Below, piece by piece: positions 53,762 through 62,802 of a stretch of 64,000 bases of DNA. A program made the position numbers and the translations under genes. The stretch spans positions 1 to 64,000 of the forward strand of contig JAHCKM010000001.1 in assembly GCA_026125795.1 (NCBI GenBank), read 5' to 3'. The notes beneath the pieces were generated by a model that worked only from the letters and a program-made list of their open reading frames with translations, did no database searches and was not told the origin of the DNA. The number at the start of each line of letters is the position of its first letter. The stretch's first letter is position 1. Source of the DNA: Burkholderiaceae bacterium (GTDB taxonomy: Bacteria; Pseudomonadota; Gammaproteobacteria; Burkholderiales; Burkholderiaceae_C).

Positions 53762-55351
53762 TTGCGCGCACTGCACCTCTCATTGGGACAACCTGAGCGC
53801 GCGATGGCCGCGATCGCGGCGATCGTTGGCGCCATCGCGCTGATCTTCTGGAGCACCAGTGCATCGATGGTCTCCGTGTGGAACGCCTCGGGCACCTACT
53901 CGCACGGCTACTTCATCGTGCCGGCTTTTCTCTGGCTCGTGTGGGGGCGCCGGCAGGTGCTGTCACGCCTGCCTATCGCACCCGCATGGTGGGCGCTGCT
54001 GCCGCTGGCCATCGTGGTTGGGGTGTGGCTCGTCGGGCAATGGATGGTGCTGGCGCAGCCGGCGCAGTTTGCGATGGTGACGATGGTGCCGCTGGCGATC
54101 GCCAGCGTGCTCGGCGTCGCATGGGTGCGTGCGCTGGCCTTTCCGCTTGCGTTTCTGTTCTTCGCAGTTCCGTTCGGCGAGTCGTGGGTGCCGGTGCTGA
54201 TGAACTGGACCGCCGACTTCACGGTGGCTGCGCTCAAGCTGTCAGGCGTGCCGGTCTATCGCGACGGGCTGCACTTCGAGATCCCGAACGGCAGGTGGTC
54301 GGTCGTCGATTCTTGCAGCGGCATCCGCTATCTCTTCGCATGCCTGTCGGTGTCGTCGCTGTATGCGTGGACGATCTACCGCGGTCGATTGCGTCGGCTG
54401 ACGTTCGTCGGTCTTGCGCTCTTGATCGCTATCGTGGCCAACTGGCTGCGTGCCTACATCATCGTGATGCTGGGTCACCTGAGCAACAACCAGATCGCCA
54501 CCGGCGCCGACCATCTCGTTTACGGCGCCCTGTTCTTCGGCGTCATCATGGCGTTGGTATTTGCGCTCGGAGCCTTGTGGCGCGAGGACCGGGCGCCGTC
54601 GCGCCCGGCGGCCATTTCATCGGTACGCCCGCTGCCCACCCCGCTCCTGGCCAGTACGCCGCAGCGCGTCATGGCGGCACTGGGGACTGCATTGGTCCTG
54701 TTGGCAGCACCCCTGCTGTCGAGCGGCGCGTCGCATGAACCACGTCGCCTGTCGATTGTGCCAAGTGACATCCGCTCCAGTGGCGGCTGGTTGCCGGTCG
54801 GCGAGCCCGTGGCGTCGTGGCAGCCGCGCCTGAACAATCCGGTGGCCCTGATTGCGCAGTCGTTCGAAAAGGACTCCCGCCGGGTCGGTGTACATCTGGG
54901 CTTGTTCGAGCGGCCGACGCTGGACTCCAAGCTGACGTCCGCCCGCAACCGCCTGCTCGAGCCGGACGGACTCAACCCGCAGTGGAAGCTGGCGGGGCAG
55001 GGCTTCGCTCAGGCGCGCTGGGCCGGTGACACCGTCGACGTACGCACAGGGGTGCTCATCGGCGGTGAGCGTCGCCTGCTGGCGTGGCATTGGTACTGGG
55101 TCGATGGCGTCGCCACGACGAGCCCAACGCGGGCCGCACTGCTGCAGATTCTGGCGCGGTTGCGGGGGCGTAGCGAAGTGTCCGCCTGGGTCAGCGCATA
55201 CACGGTTGTGGGCGACGAACCATCGGCCGCAACGCGGGCACTTGAAGAGTTCGTTGCCGACATGTCGACATCCATCGATCAGACGCTGGCGTCGGCATTG
55301 CCCGCAGCGCCCCGACAAGCCCTATCGGCAGAATCGACGACCCCGCGCTAA
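53762..55351 (+). CDS. xrtA: exosortase A with C-terminal EpsI domain
   Basis: 529 residues from TTG 53762 (ATG 53804 is an alternative). Eight or so helices carry the exosortase triad: VVDSCSGIRYLFACL with Cys185, NWLRAYIIVMLGH with Arg230, and TGADHLVYGALFFG with His251. From about residue 330 there is the soluble EpsI/DUF3485 domain (SSGGWLPVGEPVASWQPRL; GGERRLLAWHWYWVDG). Exosortase A cleaves and anchors PEP-CTERM proteins at the inner membrane, and EpsI domain fusions are typical of the XrtA branch. The two PEP-CTERM genes nearby are natural substrates. Confidence 0.95.
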   Translation: MRALHLSLGQPERAMAAIAAIVGAIALIFWSTSASMVSVWNASGTYSHGYFIVPAFLWLVWGRRQVLSRLPIAPAWWALLPLAIVVGVWLVGQWMVLAQPAQFAMVTMVPLAIASVLGVAWVRALAFPLAFLFFAVPFGESWVPVLMNWTADFTVAALKLSGVPVYRDGLHFEIPNGRWSVVDSCSGIRYLFACLSVSSLYAWTIYRGRLRRLTFVGLALLIAIVANWLRAYIIVMLGHLSNNQIATGADHLVYGALFFGVIMALVFALGALWREDRAPSRPAAISSVRPLPTPLLASTPQRVMAALGTALVLLAAPLLSSGASHEPRRLSIVPSDIRSSGGWLPVGEPVASWQPRLNNPVALIAQSFEKDSRRVGVHLGLFERPTLDSKLTSARNRLLEPDGLNPQWKLAGQGFAQARWAGDTVDVRTGVLIGGERRLLAWHWYWVDGVATTSPTRAALLQILARLRGRSEVSAWVSAYTVVGDEPSAATRALEEFVADMSTSIDQTLASALPAAPRQALSAESTTPR

Positions 55352-55566
55352 GGCACTCTTGTCGAACTGCCTCGCGTCGCCTCGAACCGACGTGATCCGT
55401 CTGCAACTCGAGCTCCGGTTGACCTCGGTACTTCGGGCTTTGCAGCATGGCTGTTCCCGCACAGCCGAAGACCGCTTGGCACCGTGGCGAAGGCCACCAG
55501 TTGAGACATGCCATCGACGACACGCTGACCGTGAATTGTTCCTGACTGTGAAGGCCAGAAAGACAA

Positions 55567-55589
55567 GCGGCGGCCACCATGGCCGCCGC
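55567..55589 (-). terminator. 10-bp hairpin, shared by xrtA and DUF1194 gene ends
   Basis: GCGGCGGCCA, loop CCA, TGGCCGCCGC. It lies 22 bp past the stop of the leftward PEP-CTERM gene and is followed on that strand by a pyrimidine-rich CTTGTCTTTCT, weak but acceptable for an intrinsic terminator. xrtA ends 215 bp to its left. Confidence 0.6.
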
Positions 55590-55610
55590 AGCGTCGGGTT
55601 GATGACGAGC

Positions 55611-56432
55611 CTAAGCCCCGTGTCTGCGCCTGCGTCCCACCACGCCAAGGCCGGCCATCGCCACACCGAGCAATGCCAGCGTCGAAGGCTCCGGAACGTT
55701 GTTGCCAGGGTTCACTTCGCGCTCGAGCTTCGAGAGGATCGCCGATTGGAAGCCCGCGAAATCCTGGACGATGGACTGGAATGCACCGCTCCCACCGATG
55801 ACGTTGGTCGTGCCGTAGGTCAAGGCATTGATGGTGTCGCCTGGATCGTCACCGAAAAAGGTGCGATCGTCGATCCACAGAGCGTTGATGGAGGTCACAT
55901 CACCCGTCAGCGCGTTTGACCGCGCAGTCTGAAGCGGAACGCAGTTCATCTGGCTGAACGCACAGACATTGCCCTCGGAGCCATCGCCCGCCACGTCGAT
56001 CACTCGCCTCGTTCCCTCGTAGCCATTGGCGGCGAACAGGCCAGCAGAGTAGTTCAAGCCCTGCGTCAGTCCGGTACCACCAGCGAAGGGCCGGGGTGTC
56101 GAGAAGATCAGGTTGCCAAAGTTGTTCGCATCGGTCGCTGTATCGATGAGGGTCCAACCGATCGACTGTGCAACGCCGTCGGAGAAGTAGACCAGCGTCG
56201 CGGCGATCCTGCCCAACGCGCCCTGTTCAACGGCGGCCTGGAACGAAGCGCTTTGAAACGCGTCACGATAACCGGTTCGCATCAGATCGAAGTCGGCCGC
56301 GTCAACGCTTCCCGAGACGTCCGTCAGCAGAACCAGTTCGAGGTCAACTGCTGCCGCAGACGCGGGCGCTGAAAACACCGCTGTCGTCGCCAAGACTGTC
56401 GCGGCCAGCTTGTGCCTGAGCCTTTGCATCAT
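55611..56432 (-). CDS. PEP-CTERM protein with DUF1194 (VWA-like) domain
   Basis: 273 residues from ATG 56432 (GGAGGAG nine bases upstream; a leader to 56468 is unlikely). Signal peptide (HKLAATVLATTAVFSAPASA), then VDLELVLLTDVSGSVDAADF, the metal-ion-dependent adhesion-like motif D-x-S-x-S of VWA/DUF1194, and RRVIDVAGDGSEG. The C-terminus is VPEPSTLALLGVAMAGLG with VGRRRRHGA, a textbook PEP-CTERM signal. Four-metal-site VWA proteins often mediate surface adhesion. A sigma-54 promoter lies 91 bp upstream, so PrsR is the likely activator. Confidence 0.94.
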   Translation of the reverse strand: MMQRLRHKLAATVLATTAVFSAPASAAAVDLELVLLTDVSGSVDAADFDLMRTGYRDAFQSASFQAAVEQGALGRIAATLVYFSDGVAQSIGWTLIDTATDANNFGNLIFSTPRPFAGGTGLTQGLNYSAGLFAANGYEGTRRVIDVAGDGSEGNVCAFSQMNCVPLQTARSNALTGDVTSINALWIDDRTFFGDDPGDTINALTYGTTNVIGGSGAFQSIVQDFAGFQSAILSKLEREVNPGNNVPEPSTLALLGVAMAGLGVVGRRRRHGA

Positions 56433-56522
56433 TTGCGTCACTCCTCCGTAGGTTGTTCCCGTAACCATCTCGCGGATCCGAGCCTGTTGCCCACTCCCTC
56501 AGAACCACTTGGCGAACCAAAC

Positions 56523-56537
56523 GCAAACCGCGTGCCA
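56523..56537 (-). promoter_or_regulatory. sigma-54 promoter TGGCAC-N5-TTGC
   Basis: On the minus strand TGGCACGCGGTTTGC matches the -24/-12 consensus, with the invariant GG and GC ten bases apart. It lies about 91 bp upstream of the DUF1194 PEP-CTERM gene. PrsR, the sigma-54 activator of this locus, is the obvious partner. The 190 bp beyond (to the divergent response regulator gene) would hold its enhancer sites, not resolved by eye. Confidence 0.8.
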
Positions 56538-56728
56538 GACGTCTAAGCCATTGATTTCGAAGCCCCACGGCAAGCCATCGAGCAACTGCTGTAAAGCTGG
56601 TCGACGCTTCGGCCTCTCAACCGCGCTACGCGTCGTTGACCCCGTAGCTTTCGAGACACCGCCGCGGCGTTCCGCCAAGCCTTGCGTTCAGTTAGTCTGT
56701 CGCCACGCAACCGCCGGAGCCTCTCGCG

Positions 56729-57412
56729 ATGAAGGTGCTGCTGATCGACGACCACGAGATCGTGTGGAACGGTACGCGGCGCGTGCTGGCGGATCTGGCC
56801 GAGCAGCTCGGCTGGGGCGAGCGCTTCGGCTTCCACGCCGTGCGCGACGTGGCCGAGGCGTGCCGGCAACCGCGTGACGCGTTCGGGCTCGTTCTGCTCG
56901 ACTACCACCTGCCCGGCGTGTCGGGCGTGGAGGCGCTGCGCGCCGTCAAGGCGCACTTCGAGGCGACGCCGGTGTGCATGATGTCGGGCGAGGGCGAGTC
57001 GGCACGGGTGCGCGAGCTGATCGAGCTGGGTGCGGCCGGCTTCATTCCCAAGTCGTACAGCCTCGACGACATGAACGCCGCGCTGCGCGTGGTGCTGCAG
57101 CACCGGATCTTCCTGCCGGCGGAGTTCGTGCTGGCCGAGCAGACCACGCGCGAGCGGCTGCCCGATGAGCTCAAGCGCGAGGAGCTGGCCGCGTTCCTGC
57201 GCGCCGAGCTGTCGCCGCGGCAGCGGCAGGTGCTGGCGCTGGCCGTGCGCGGCACACCGATCAAGCTGATCGCGCGGCAGCTGTCGATCGCCGAGGGCAC
57301 GGTCAAGGTGCACCTGTCGATGGTCTATCGCGCACTGGGCGCGCGCAACCGCACCGACGCGCTGTGTCGCGTGTTCGAGGCGCAGGCGGCGACCGCGCTC
57401 GACGCGATGTAG
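56729..57412 (+). CDS. NarL/LuxR-type response regulator
   Basis: 227 residues. Receiver MKVLLIDDHEIVWNGTRRVL, phospho-Asp in VLLDYHLPGVSG, Lys in FIPKSYSLDDMNAAL; HTH LSPRQRQVLALAVRG followed by IKLIARQLSIAEGTVKVHLS. GGAG precedes ATG 56729. It converges with the giant fusion gene, and the hybrid kinase at 62803 on the other side of that gene is a plausible sensor partner. Confidence 0.93.
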   Translation: MKVLLIDDHEIVWNGTRRVLADLAEQLGWGERFGFHAVRDVAEACRQPRDAFGLVLLDYHLPGVSGVEALRAVKAHFEATPVCMMSGEGESARVRELIELGAAGFIPKSYSLDDMNAALRVVLQHRIFLPAEFVLAEQTTRERLPDELKREELAAFLRAELSPRQRQVLALAVRGTPIKLIARQLSIAEGTVKVHLSMVYRALGARNRTDALCRVFEAQAATALDAM

Positions 57413-57429
57413 CGCGGCGCAGCGCGCGC

Positions 57430-60400
57430 CTAACGCAGCTCCATGCGGCAATCGGTCGTGGCGCCGCTCGAGGCGCGCAGGCTCACGTCGAGCCACGTGC
57501 TGCCATCGTCCCTGTGCTCGACGGCCACCACGGCGTGGCCCGGGTGCGCCGACATCGCGTGCAGCGTCACCGATCCGACAAGAGGGCGGCCCGGCCAACC
57601 CAGATCGATCCCACCTTGGAGCACCAGCTCATCGGGGCGCTGGTTCACGAACGGCCAAGGTGTGTACAGCCCCGACGACACGATCGACAGCACGCGATTC
57701 GTGCCGCCATCGAACCGAAGGCTACTTACGCTCGACAGGTGCGCGTCGCCCGAGAGAAACACCACGCGTCGGATGTCGTGGTCGCGAATGAAGGCGAGCA
57801 GCTCGACCGTCGATGCCGGATAGCCGCTCCAGGTGTCGGAGCGCAGGCGCTCGGCCGGGTGCGCGGCATCAAAGCGCTCGGGCGGCAGGAGCGGCGAGGG
57901 CGACACCACGAACTTCACCAACGCCGCCGCGGCCGGGTCGGCGAGCCGCGCGCGCAGCGCCTGCATCACGGTGGACGGCACGATCTGCGCCTCGCGGAGG
58001 TTCGCGGCGTCGCGCAGCGAGCGCCGGCTGCGAGTGTCGAGCACGATCAGCGGCACGCCGCCGGGGTAGCTCACGAAGCTGCCCCCGGTTGCCGGGTCAG
58101 CGACCAGCGATTTTCCCGGGTTCGCCAACCCCTGGTAGCGCTGAAACGCGGCGAGCGCGCGCACCACCTCGACGGGCGGCTGTTCGGTCTCGCCGTTCAG
58201 GCCCTTCCAGTCGTTGCGGATCTCGTGGTCGTCGAACATCGCCACCACGGGCAGGCGCGCCACAGTCTTGCGCATCGGCGGCAGTTGCCAGTTCAGTTCG
58301 TAGCTGCGGTCGATCGGCGCGTCGTGCACGTCGCTGAAGGTGCGCGCGGCGGCGATCGGGTCGAACGCGCCGGCCGTTTCGTCGAGATAGACCTGGTCGC
58401 CGCACAACACGAGCCACTGCGGCCCGTCGGCACTGGCGGCATCGGCATGCAGTCGCTCGTACGCGGCCTGCGCGGGCTGCTGATCGAACAGCCCCGGCGG
58501 GTACTGGCAGCTCGCCAGCGCGAACGACAATCGCTCGGTCGGCGCGCTCGCCTGGCCCCGGTCCATCGCGGCCTCCAGCCTGGGCGCCAGCGTGAAGACG
58601 CTGGCGGCTAGCGCGGTGGCTTCGCTCGGGTTGGCGCACCAACGCTCGAGCGCGGTCTCGATCGCGCCGCCGATCGGCTCGCCGTCGATCGACCAATCGA
58701 AGCGCCGTGGATCGATCCCGGGCTCGAGCTTGAGGTCGTCGTGCACCGTCAGCACCGCGAAGCGGCGATAGCGCTGCTCGAGCGCCGCCTGGGCGACGCG
58801 CAGGTTCAACAGCATGTGGTGCGCACCGGGCTGCGGCGGCCGCCAGGGCCACACGCGGGCGTGGTCGGCCAGCGGCACAAGCGCGCCTGCGCGCTCCTGC
58901 ATCGGCATCACCACCACCTGCCGCGTGCCGGCGCGGCGCGGTGCCGCGTGGATCAGCACCCGGGTGCGCCACCACCGCTTGCCCCCCTCGCCGATCTCGA
59001 GTTGCAGCCAGCCGAGCATCGGTCCGATCCACGGTGCCTCGAACTGTGGGTCGACGCCGGCTGCGCCGCGGTTCGGCAGCCGGTGCGCCTCGGCCAGGAA
59101 GGCGGTCACGAGCGGGAACACATCGGCGTGGGCCTGCGTGCCGATCATGCAGTCGAGGTGGCCGTAGCGTTCGAACACAGCGAGCTGCGTGCGCGTGCCG
59201 CGGCCGTAGAGCTCGCCGCCGGCGGCCAGCGGCTCGGGCGGCGCGGCGTGGTTGTCGCGGCGCAGTTGCGCGAGCAGCCGCCAGCTCGCCAGGCTCCCGC
59301 GCCAGTCGAACACGCGGTTGCGCCGGCCGTGCACGATCAGCGTGGGGAACGCGAAGCGGCGCGCGAAGTTGGCGTGGTGCAGCACGGTGTTGCGGCCGCT
59401 CGCGTCGGTGAGCATGTTGCGCCGCGCGAAGTGGATCGCCTGCGCCAGCATCGGCACGAACACCCAGCCGAGCACCGCCTGCAGCCGCAAGAGCACCGCG
59501 TCGCTCACGTTGGCCAGCTCGAACAGCTGGCCGAAGATGGCGTCGCCGCGGTGGCGCACGCGGCGAAAGTCAGAGTCCCGCAACGCCTTGCTCTGCTGGC
59601 GCCCGGCCTCGTCGTCGTCGTCGGGGTAGGGAAACGTGAACAGCAGCAGGTCGACGAGCAGTTGCAGCAACTTGCCACTGATGTCGTCGTCGGGCCGCCG
59701 GTCCCACTTCACGTCGCCGTTCTCGATGCGGCTGACGAAGTCGGGCGCGGTGTCGAGCATCTGAATGCCCAGGAACTGCTGCAGGTAGCTCGCCACGTAG
59801 CCGCGCAGGCGGTTCATCGGGCTGAAGCGCACCAACGGCCCCACCTGCGACAGCACCGCGGCGCCCACCTTGCCCTGCAGGTGCTCGCTGCCGAGCGAGG
59901 CCAGACAGAACATCACCGCACCCATGCAGTGCGCGAATACGTCGACCTGCGGCGCTCCGGTCTGGCGCAGCACCTCGTCGACGGCGGCCGGCAGATCGTC
60001 GCGGGCCACGCTGTCGACCGTCCAGCGGTGGGCAGCAATCGCCAAGCAGGGATCGCGGCGAGCGAACTCGTTGCCGGTGCTGCTGCGCACGTCGAGCACC
60101 CACACGTCGCGACCGGCTTCGCGCAGCGTGGTCGCGAGGCCGTGCGGCAATGAAGCGTCGATGGCGCTGGCGCCCGACGAGCCCAGGCCGTGAATGAGCA
60201 CCACCGGCAGCAGCCCCGGCGCCGCGGTCCCGGCGGGCGGGAAGCGCGTGAGCCGAGCGCCGTCGCACAGGCGCGTGACCTGGCCGTCGGGCGCGACCGG
60301 CCAGCGCTCCGCGAGCCCTTCCATGCTCGGCTGCAGCTGTTTGAACAGGTCGTGGTAGCCGAGCAGGCGCTTCAGCAGACGCCGCAACACATAGAACACG

Positions 60401-62775
60401 ACCGCGCCGGCGTCATCGAGCAGGTCGGGCATCGACGACAGGCGCACCGCGCGCAGCAGCGGGTCGCGCCGTTGGGCCAGGTCGGCCAGATCGAGCGCCC
60501 AGCGGCCGACGGCAGCGCCGTCGTAGCGCATCTGCATCTCGGAAAGCTGCCGCCACGGGCTGACATCGCAGCCTTCGGGCTCGCGCCCGATCACTTTCAC
60601 GCCGTCGAGCCGGCCGCCGACCGCGAGCGGACCCTCGCCTTGCACCGACTGCACGCTCAGCCGGTACACGAGGCGCGTACGCTCGTCGTCGGGCGGCGCA
60701 CCGGGCATCGGCGCGAACAGCTCCACGCTGCCGGCCAGCGTGGCTCGACACAACGGCTGCCGTGCGTCGGGGTCGTCGACGGTGAACTCGTCGTCGTGGG
60801 GCCGCGCGGCGTACAGCGCCAGATCGGCGCGCCGCACGGTCACCGCGCGCGAGGTCAGCGCCAGCGCGCGGCGAAAGCCCGGGATCTCCTCGAACTGAAT
60901 CTCCAGGCGCGCCCAGCAGGGGCGCCAGCCATCGATCGAGAAGCGCCCCTGCACGCGTTCGCGGATCGACCACACCACATCGCGTGCCGGCAGCTCGCGG
61001 CGACGGCCCTGCGGCCGCGGCGCAAGTGTGGCAACCGTCCCGGCCGACCGCCATTTCCAGTCCAGCAGCAACCGCGGCATCGCCCGCTCCGCCAATGCGG
61101 CGATCGTTAGCGCCGGGTTGATGCCGAGCGCGCGCGGCACGATCGAGCCGTCGAGCACGAACAGGCCGTCGTGCACGCCGCCGCCCTTCGGATCGAACAC
61201 GCGTCCGCAATGATCGACAACGCCGGCGTCGGGCCCATCGGCCATTCGGCACCCGCCGAGCGGGTGCACGGTGACCGGCGGCAGCACCAGCAGCAGCGGC
61301 AGGTCGGAGTCAGGCGGGCTCGGGTTGGGCACGGTGATCGCCGGCCGCTGCCGGTCGCGCAGCCACGTTCCGACCCGCTCGAACAGCGGGTGCAATCGCA
61401 GATCGAACCAATCGATCCGCACGCCCTCGCTACGGCTGCCATCGGCCGGCGGCGTGGGCAATGCGATCTTGCCCTTCGCGCCGTCGTCGCCCATCGAGCC
61501 GTACAGCGCGATACGGTCGATGTCGTGATCGGTCACCGCGTAGGGATCGGCCGCGCCGATGCAGTCCTCGCCCAGCGCGGCGAGCAGCGCCACGACCTCG
61601 CCGTACACGTGGCGCAAGCCGGCCGGCACGGCGAACTCTTCGAGCGCGAACGCGGCAGCCTCGTCGTCCTGAGGCACGCGGATCAGCCCGGTGATCGTGG
61701 GTCCGACGCGTCGCGCCTCGGGGTCGGCCGGGTCGCTTTCGGGGTCGCCGACCGCGCCCACGCGAAGGGCGTGCTTCGCGCCGGCGGTGATCTTGTCGCC
61801 GTTGGCGGAGAAGCGGCAGCCGACCCGGTCGGATAGTGCCAGACCTGCGGCCTTCGATCGCAGCAGGATCTCAGTCGAGCCCAGCGTGCCGGCGGCCAGC
61901 ACCACGCGGCGCGCGCGCACGACGAATTCGCTATCGTCGTTGTTCAGGCTGTGGTCGGTGTACTGCCACTTCACCGCCCAGCCACCTCGTTCGCCGCGCG
62001 CCACGGTACGCACCGTGCCGCCGCAGAACATCTCCACGCCGCGGGCGCGCGCGAAGGCGAGGTAGTTGGTGTCGAGCGAGCCCTTGGCGCCCTGGTTGCA
62101 GCCGGTCAGGCAATCGCCGCACAGCGTGCACGCGTGCATCGCCACGCCGGCGAAGTTGTATTCGTCGTGCCAGTGCACGGTCACGTCGCAGCGCCGCGCC
62201 TTCTCGAACGGGATCAACGTGTCGAGCACGTGCAGCTTGCTGCACTCCTGCTCCTGAGGCACTGGGCGCGGCGTGAGCATGTCGCGCACCTTCTCGCAGC
62301 CGTCGTCGAGCTCCCGGCGCGTGAGCGCCGCGGGCCAGCCGATGTCGAACACCGAGCCGGCCGGCTTCTCCATCACGCCGGCGTTGATCAGCGAGCCGCC
62401 TCCCAGGCCGTTGCCGAGCAGCACGCACACGTCTTTGCCCAGGCGGACATCGAACAGCCCCTCGGCGCGACCGAGCGCGGCGCGGCCGCTTTGTGTGTCG
62501 AAGCGCACGTGGCCGGCGAGCTCGGCAAAGCGCGACGGGAACCGGCCCGGCAGGTATTCGTTGCCGCGTTCGAGCACCCACACGCGCGCGGCCCGGAAGC
62601 TGCCGTCGACCTGCTGCGTTTCGTGGCCCGCGGCGCGCGCCGCGGCGACCGCGCCGCCGTAGCCGCTGCCCACAATCAACAGGTCGCAGTCGAATTGGTC
62701 CGTTGCGCTGTCGTGCAGCCGCGCGACCAGCTCGGGGGCCTGCCGCGACAACCAGGTTCTTCCCGTCGGAGTCAT
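57430..62775 (-). CDS. GMC oxidoreductase / alpha-beta hydrolase / PhoD-like phosphoesterase fusion
   Basis: 1781 residues from ATG 62775 (AAGGAGG eight bases upstream decides the start). (1) Residues about 30-570: GMC flavoprotein like cholesterol oxidases. LLIVGSGYGGAVAA binds FAD, CTLCGDCLTGCNQGAK has four Cys in C-x2-C-x2-C-x3-C, and VHPLGGCRMAD holds the active His. (2) A linker of about 260 residues. (3) About 855-1235: alpha/beta hydrolase (VVLIHGLGSSGASA; nucleophile elbow FAHCMGA with Cys in place of Ser; LIVHGRRNRVFD; RYGHLD). (4) About 1415-1780: PhoD-type metallophosphoesterase (LASCQYPPGLF, CGDQVYLD, MFDDHEIRNDW, SGDAHLSSVSS). No frame break is seen. Cytosolic; no signal peptide. 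Probable combined oxidation and ester/phosphoester hydrolysis of a lipid or sterol-like compound. Preceded by the hybrid kinase after 27 bp. Confidence 0.9.
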   Translation of the reverse strand: MTPTGRTWLSRQAPELVARLHDSATDQFDCDLLIVGSGYGGAVAAARAAGHETQQVDGSFRAARVWVLERGNEYLPGRFPSRFAELAGHVRFDTQSGRAALGRAEGLFDVRLGKDVCVLLGNGLGGGSLINAGVMEKPAGSVFDIGWPAALTRRELDDGCEKVRDMLTPRPVPQEQECSKLHVLDTLIPFEKARRCDVTVHWHDEYNFAGVAMHACTLCGDCLTGCNQGAKGSLDTNYLAFARARGVEMFCGGTVRTVARGERGGWAVKWQYTDHSLNNDDSEFVVRARRVVLAAGTLGSTEILLRSKAAGLALSDRVGCRFSANGDKITAGAKHALRVGAVGDPESDPADPEARRVGPTITGLIRVPQDDEAAAFALEEFAVPAGLRHVYGEVVALLAALGEDCIGAADPYAVTDHDIDRIALYGSMGDDGAKGKIALPTPPADGSRSEGVRIDWFDLRLHPLFERVGTWLRDRQRPAITVPNPSPPDSDLPLLLVLPPVTVHPLGGCRMADGPDAGVVDHCGRVFDPKGGGVHDGLFVLDGSIVPRALGINPALTIAALAERAMPRLLLDWKWRSAGTVATLAPRPQGRRRELPARDVVWSIRERVQGRFSIDGWRPCWARLEIQFEEIPGFRRALALTSRAVTVRRADLALYAARPHDDEFTVDDPDARQPLCRATLAGSVELFAPMPGAPPDDERTRLVYRLSVQSVQGEGPLAVGGRLDGVKVIGREPEGCDVSPWRQLSEMQMRYDGAAVGRWALDLADLAQRRDPLLRAVRLSSMPDLLDDAGAVVFYVLRRLLKRLLGYHDLFKQLQPSMEGLAERWPVAPDGQVTRLCDGARLTRFPPAGTAAPGLLPVVLIHGLGSSGASAIDASLPHGLATTLREAGRDVWVLDVRSSTGNEFARRDPCLAIAAHRWTVDSVARDDLPAAVDEVLRQTGAPQVDVFAHCMGAVMFCLASLGSEHLQGKVGAAVLSQVGPLVRFSPMNRLRGYVASYLQQFLGIQMLDTAPDFVSRIENGDVKWDRRPDDDISGKLLQLLVDLLLFTFPYPDDDDEAGRQQSKALRDSDFRRVRHRGDAIFGQLFELANVSDAVLLRLQAVLGWVFVPMLAQAIHFARRNMLTDASGRNTVLHHANFARRFAFPTLIVHGRRNRVFDWRGSLASWRLLAQLRRDNHAAPPEPLAAGGELYGRGTRTQLAVFERYGHLDCMIGTQAHADVFPLVTAFLAEAHRLPNRGAAGVDPQFEAPWIGPMLGWLQLEIGEGGKRWWRTRVLIHAAPRRAGTRQVVVMPMQERAGALVPLADHARVWPWRPPQPGAHHMLLNLRVAQAALEQRYRRFAVLTVHDDLKLEPGIDPRRFDWSIDGEPIGGAIETALERWCANPSEATALAASVFTLAPRLEAAMDRGQASAPTERLSFALASCQYPPGLFDQQPAQAAYERLHADAASADGPQWLVLCGDQVYLDETAGAFDPIAAARTFSDVHDAPIDRSYELNWQLPPMRKTVARLPVVAMFDDHEIRNDWKGLNGETEQPPVEVVRALAAFQRYQGLANPGKSLVADPATGGSFVSYPGGVPLIVLDTRSRRSLRDAANLREAQIVPSTVMQALRARLADPAAAALVKFVVSPSPLLPPERFDAAHPAERLRSDTWSGYPASTVELLAFIRDHDIRRVVFLSGDAHLSSVSSLRFDGGTNRVLSIVSSGLYTPWPFVNQRPDELVLQGGIDLGWPGRPLVGSVTLHAMSAHPGHAVVAVEHRDDGSTWLDVSLRASSGATTDCRMELR

Positions 62776-62802
62776 AAGACCTCCTTGCACCTCGTGGGAG
62801 GG

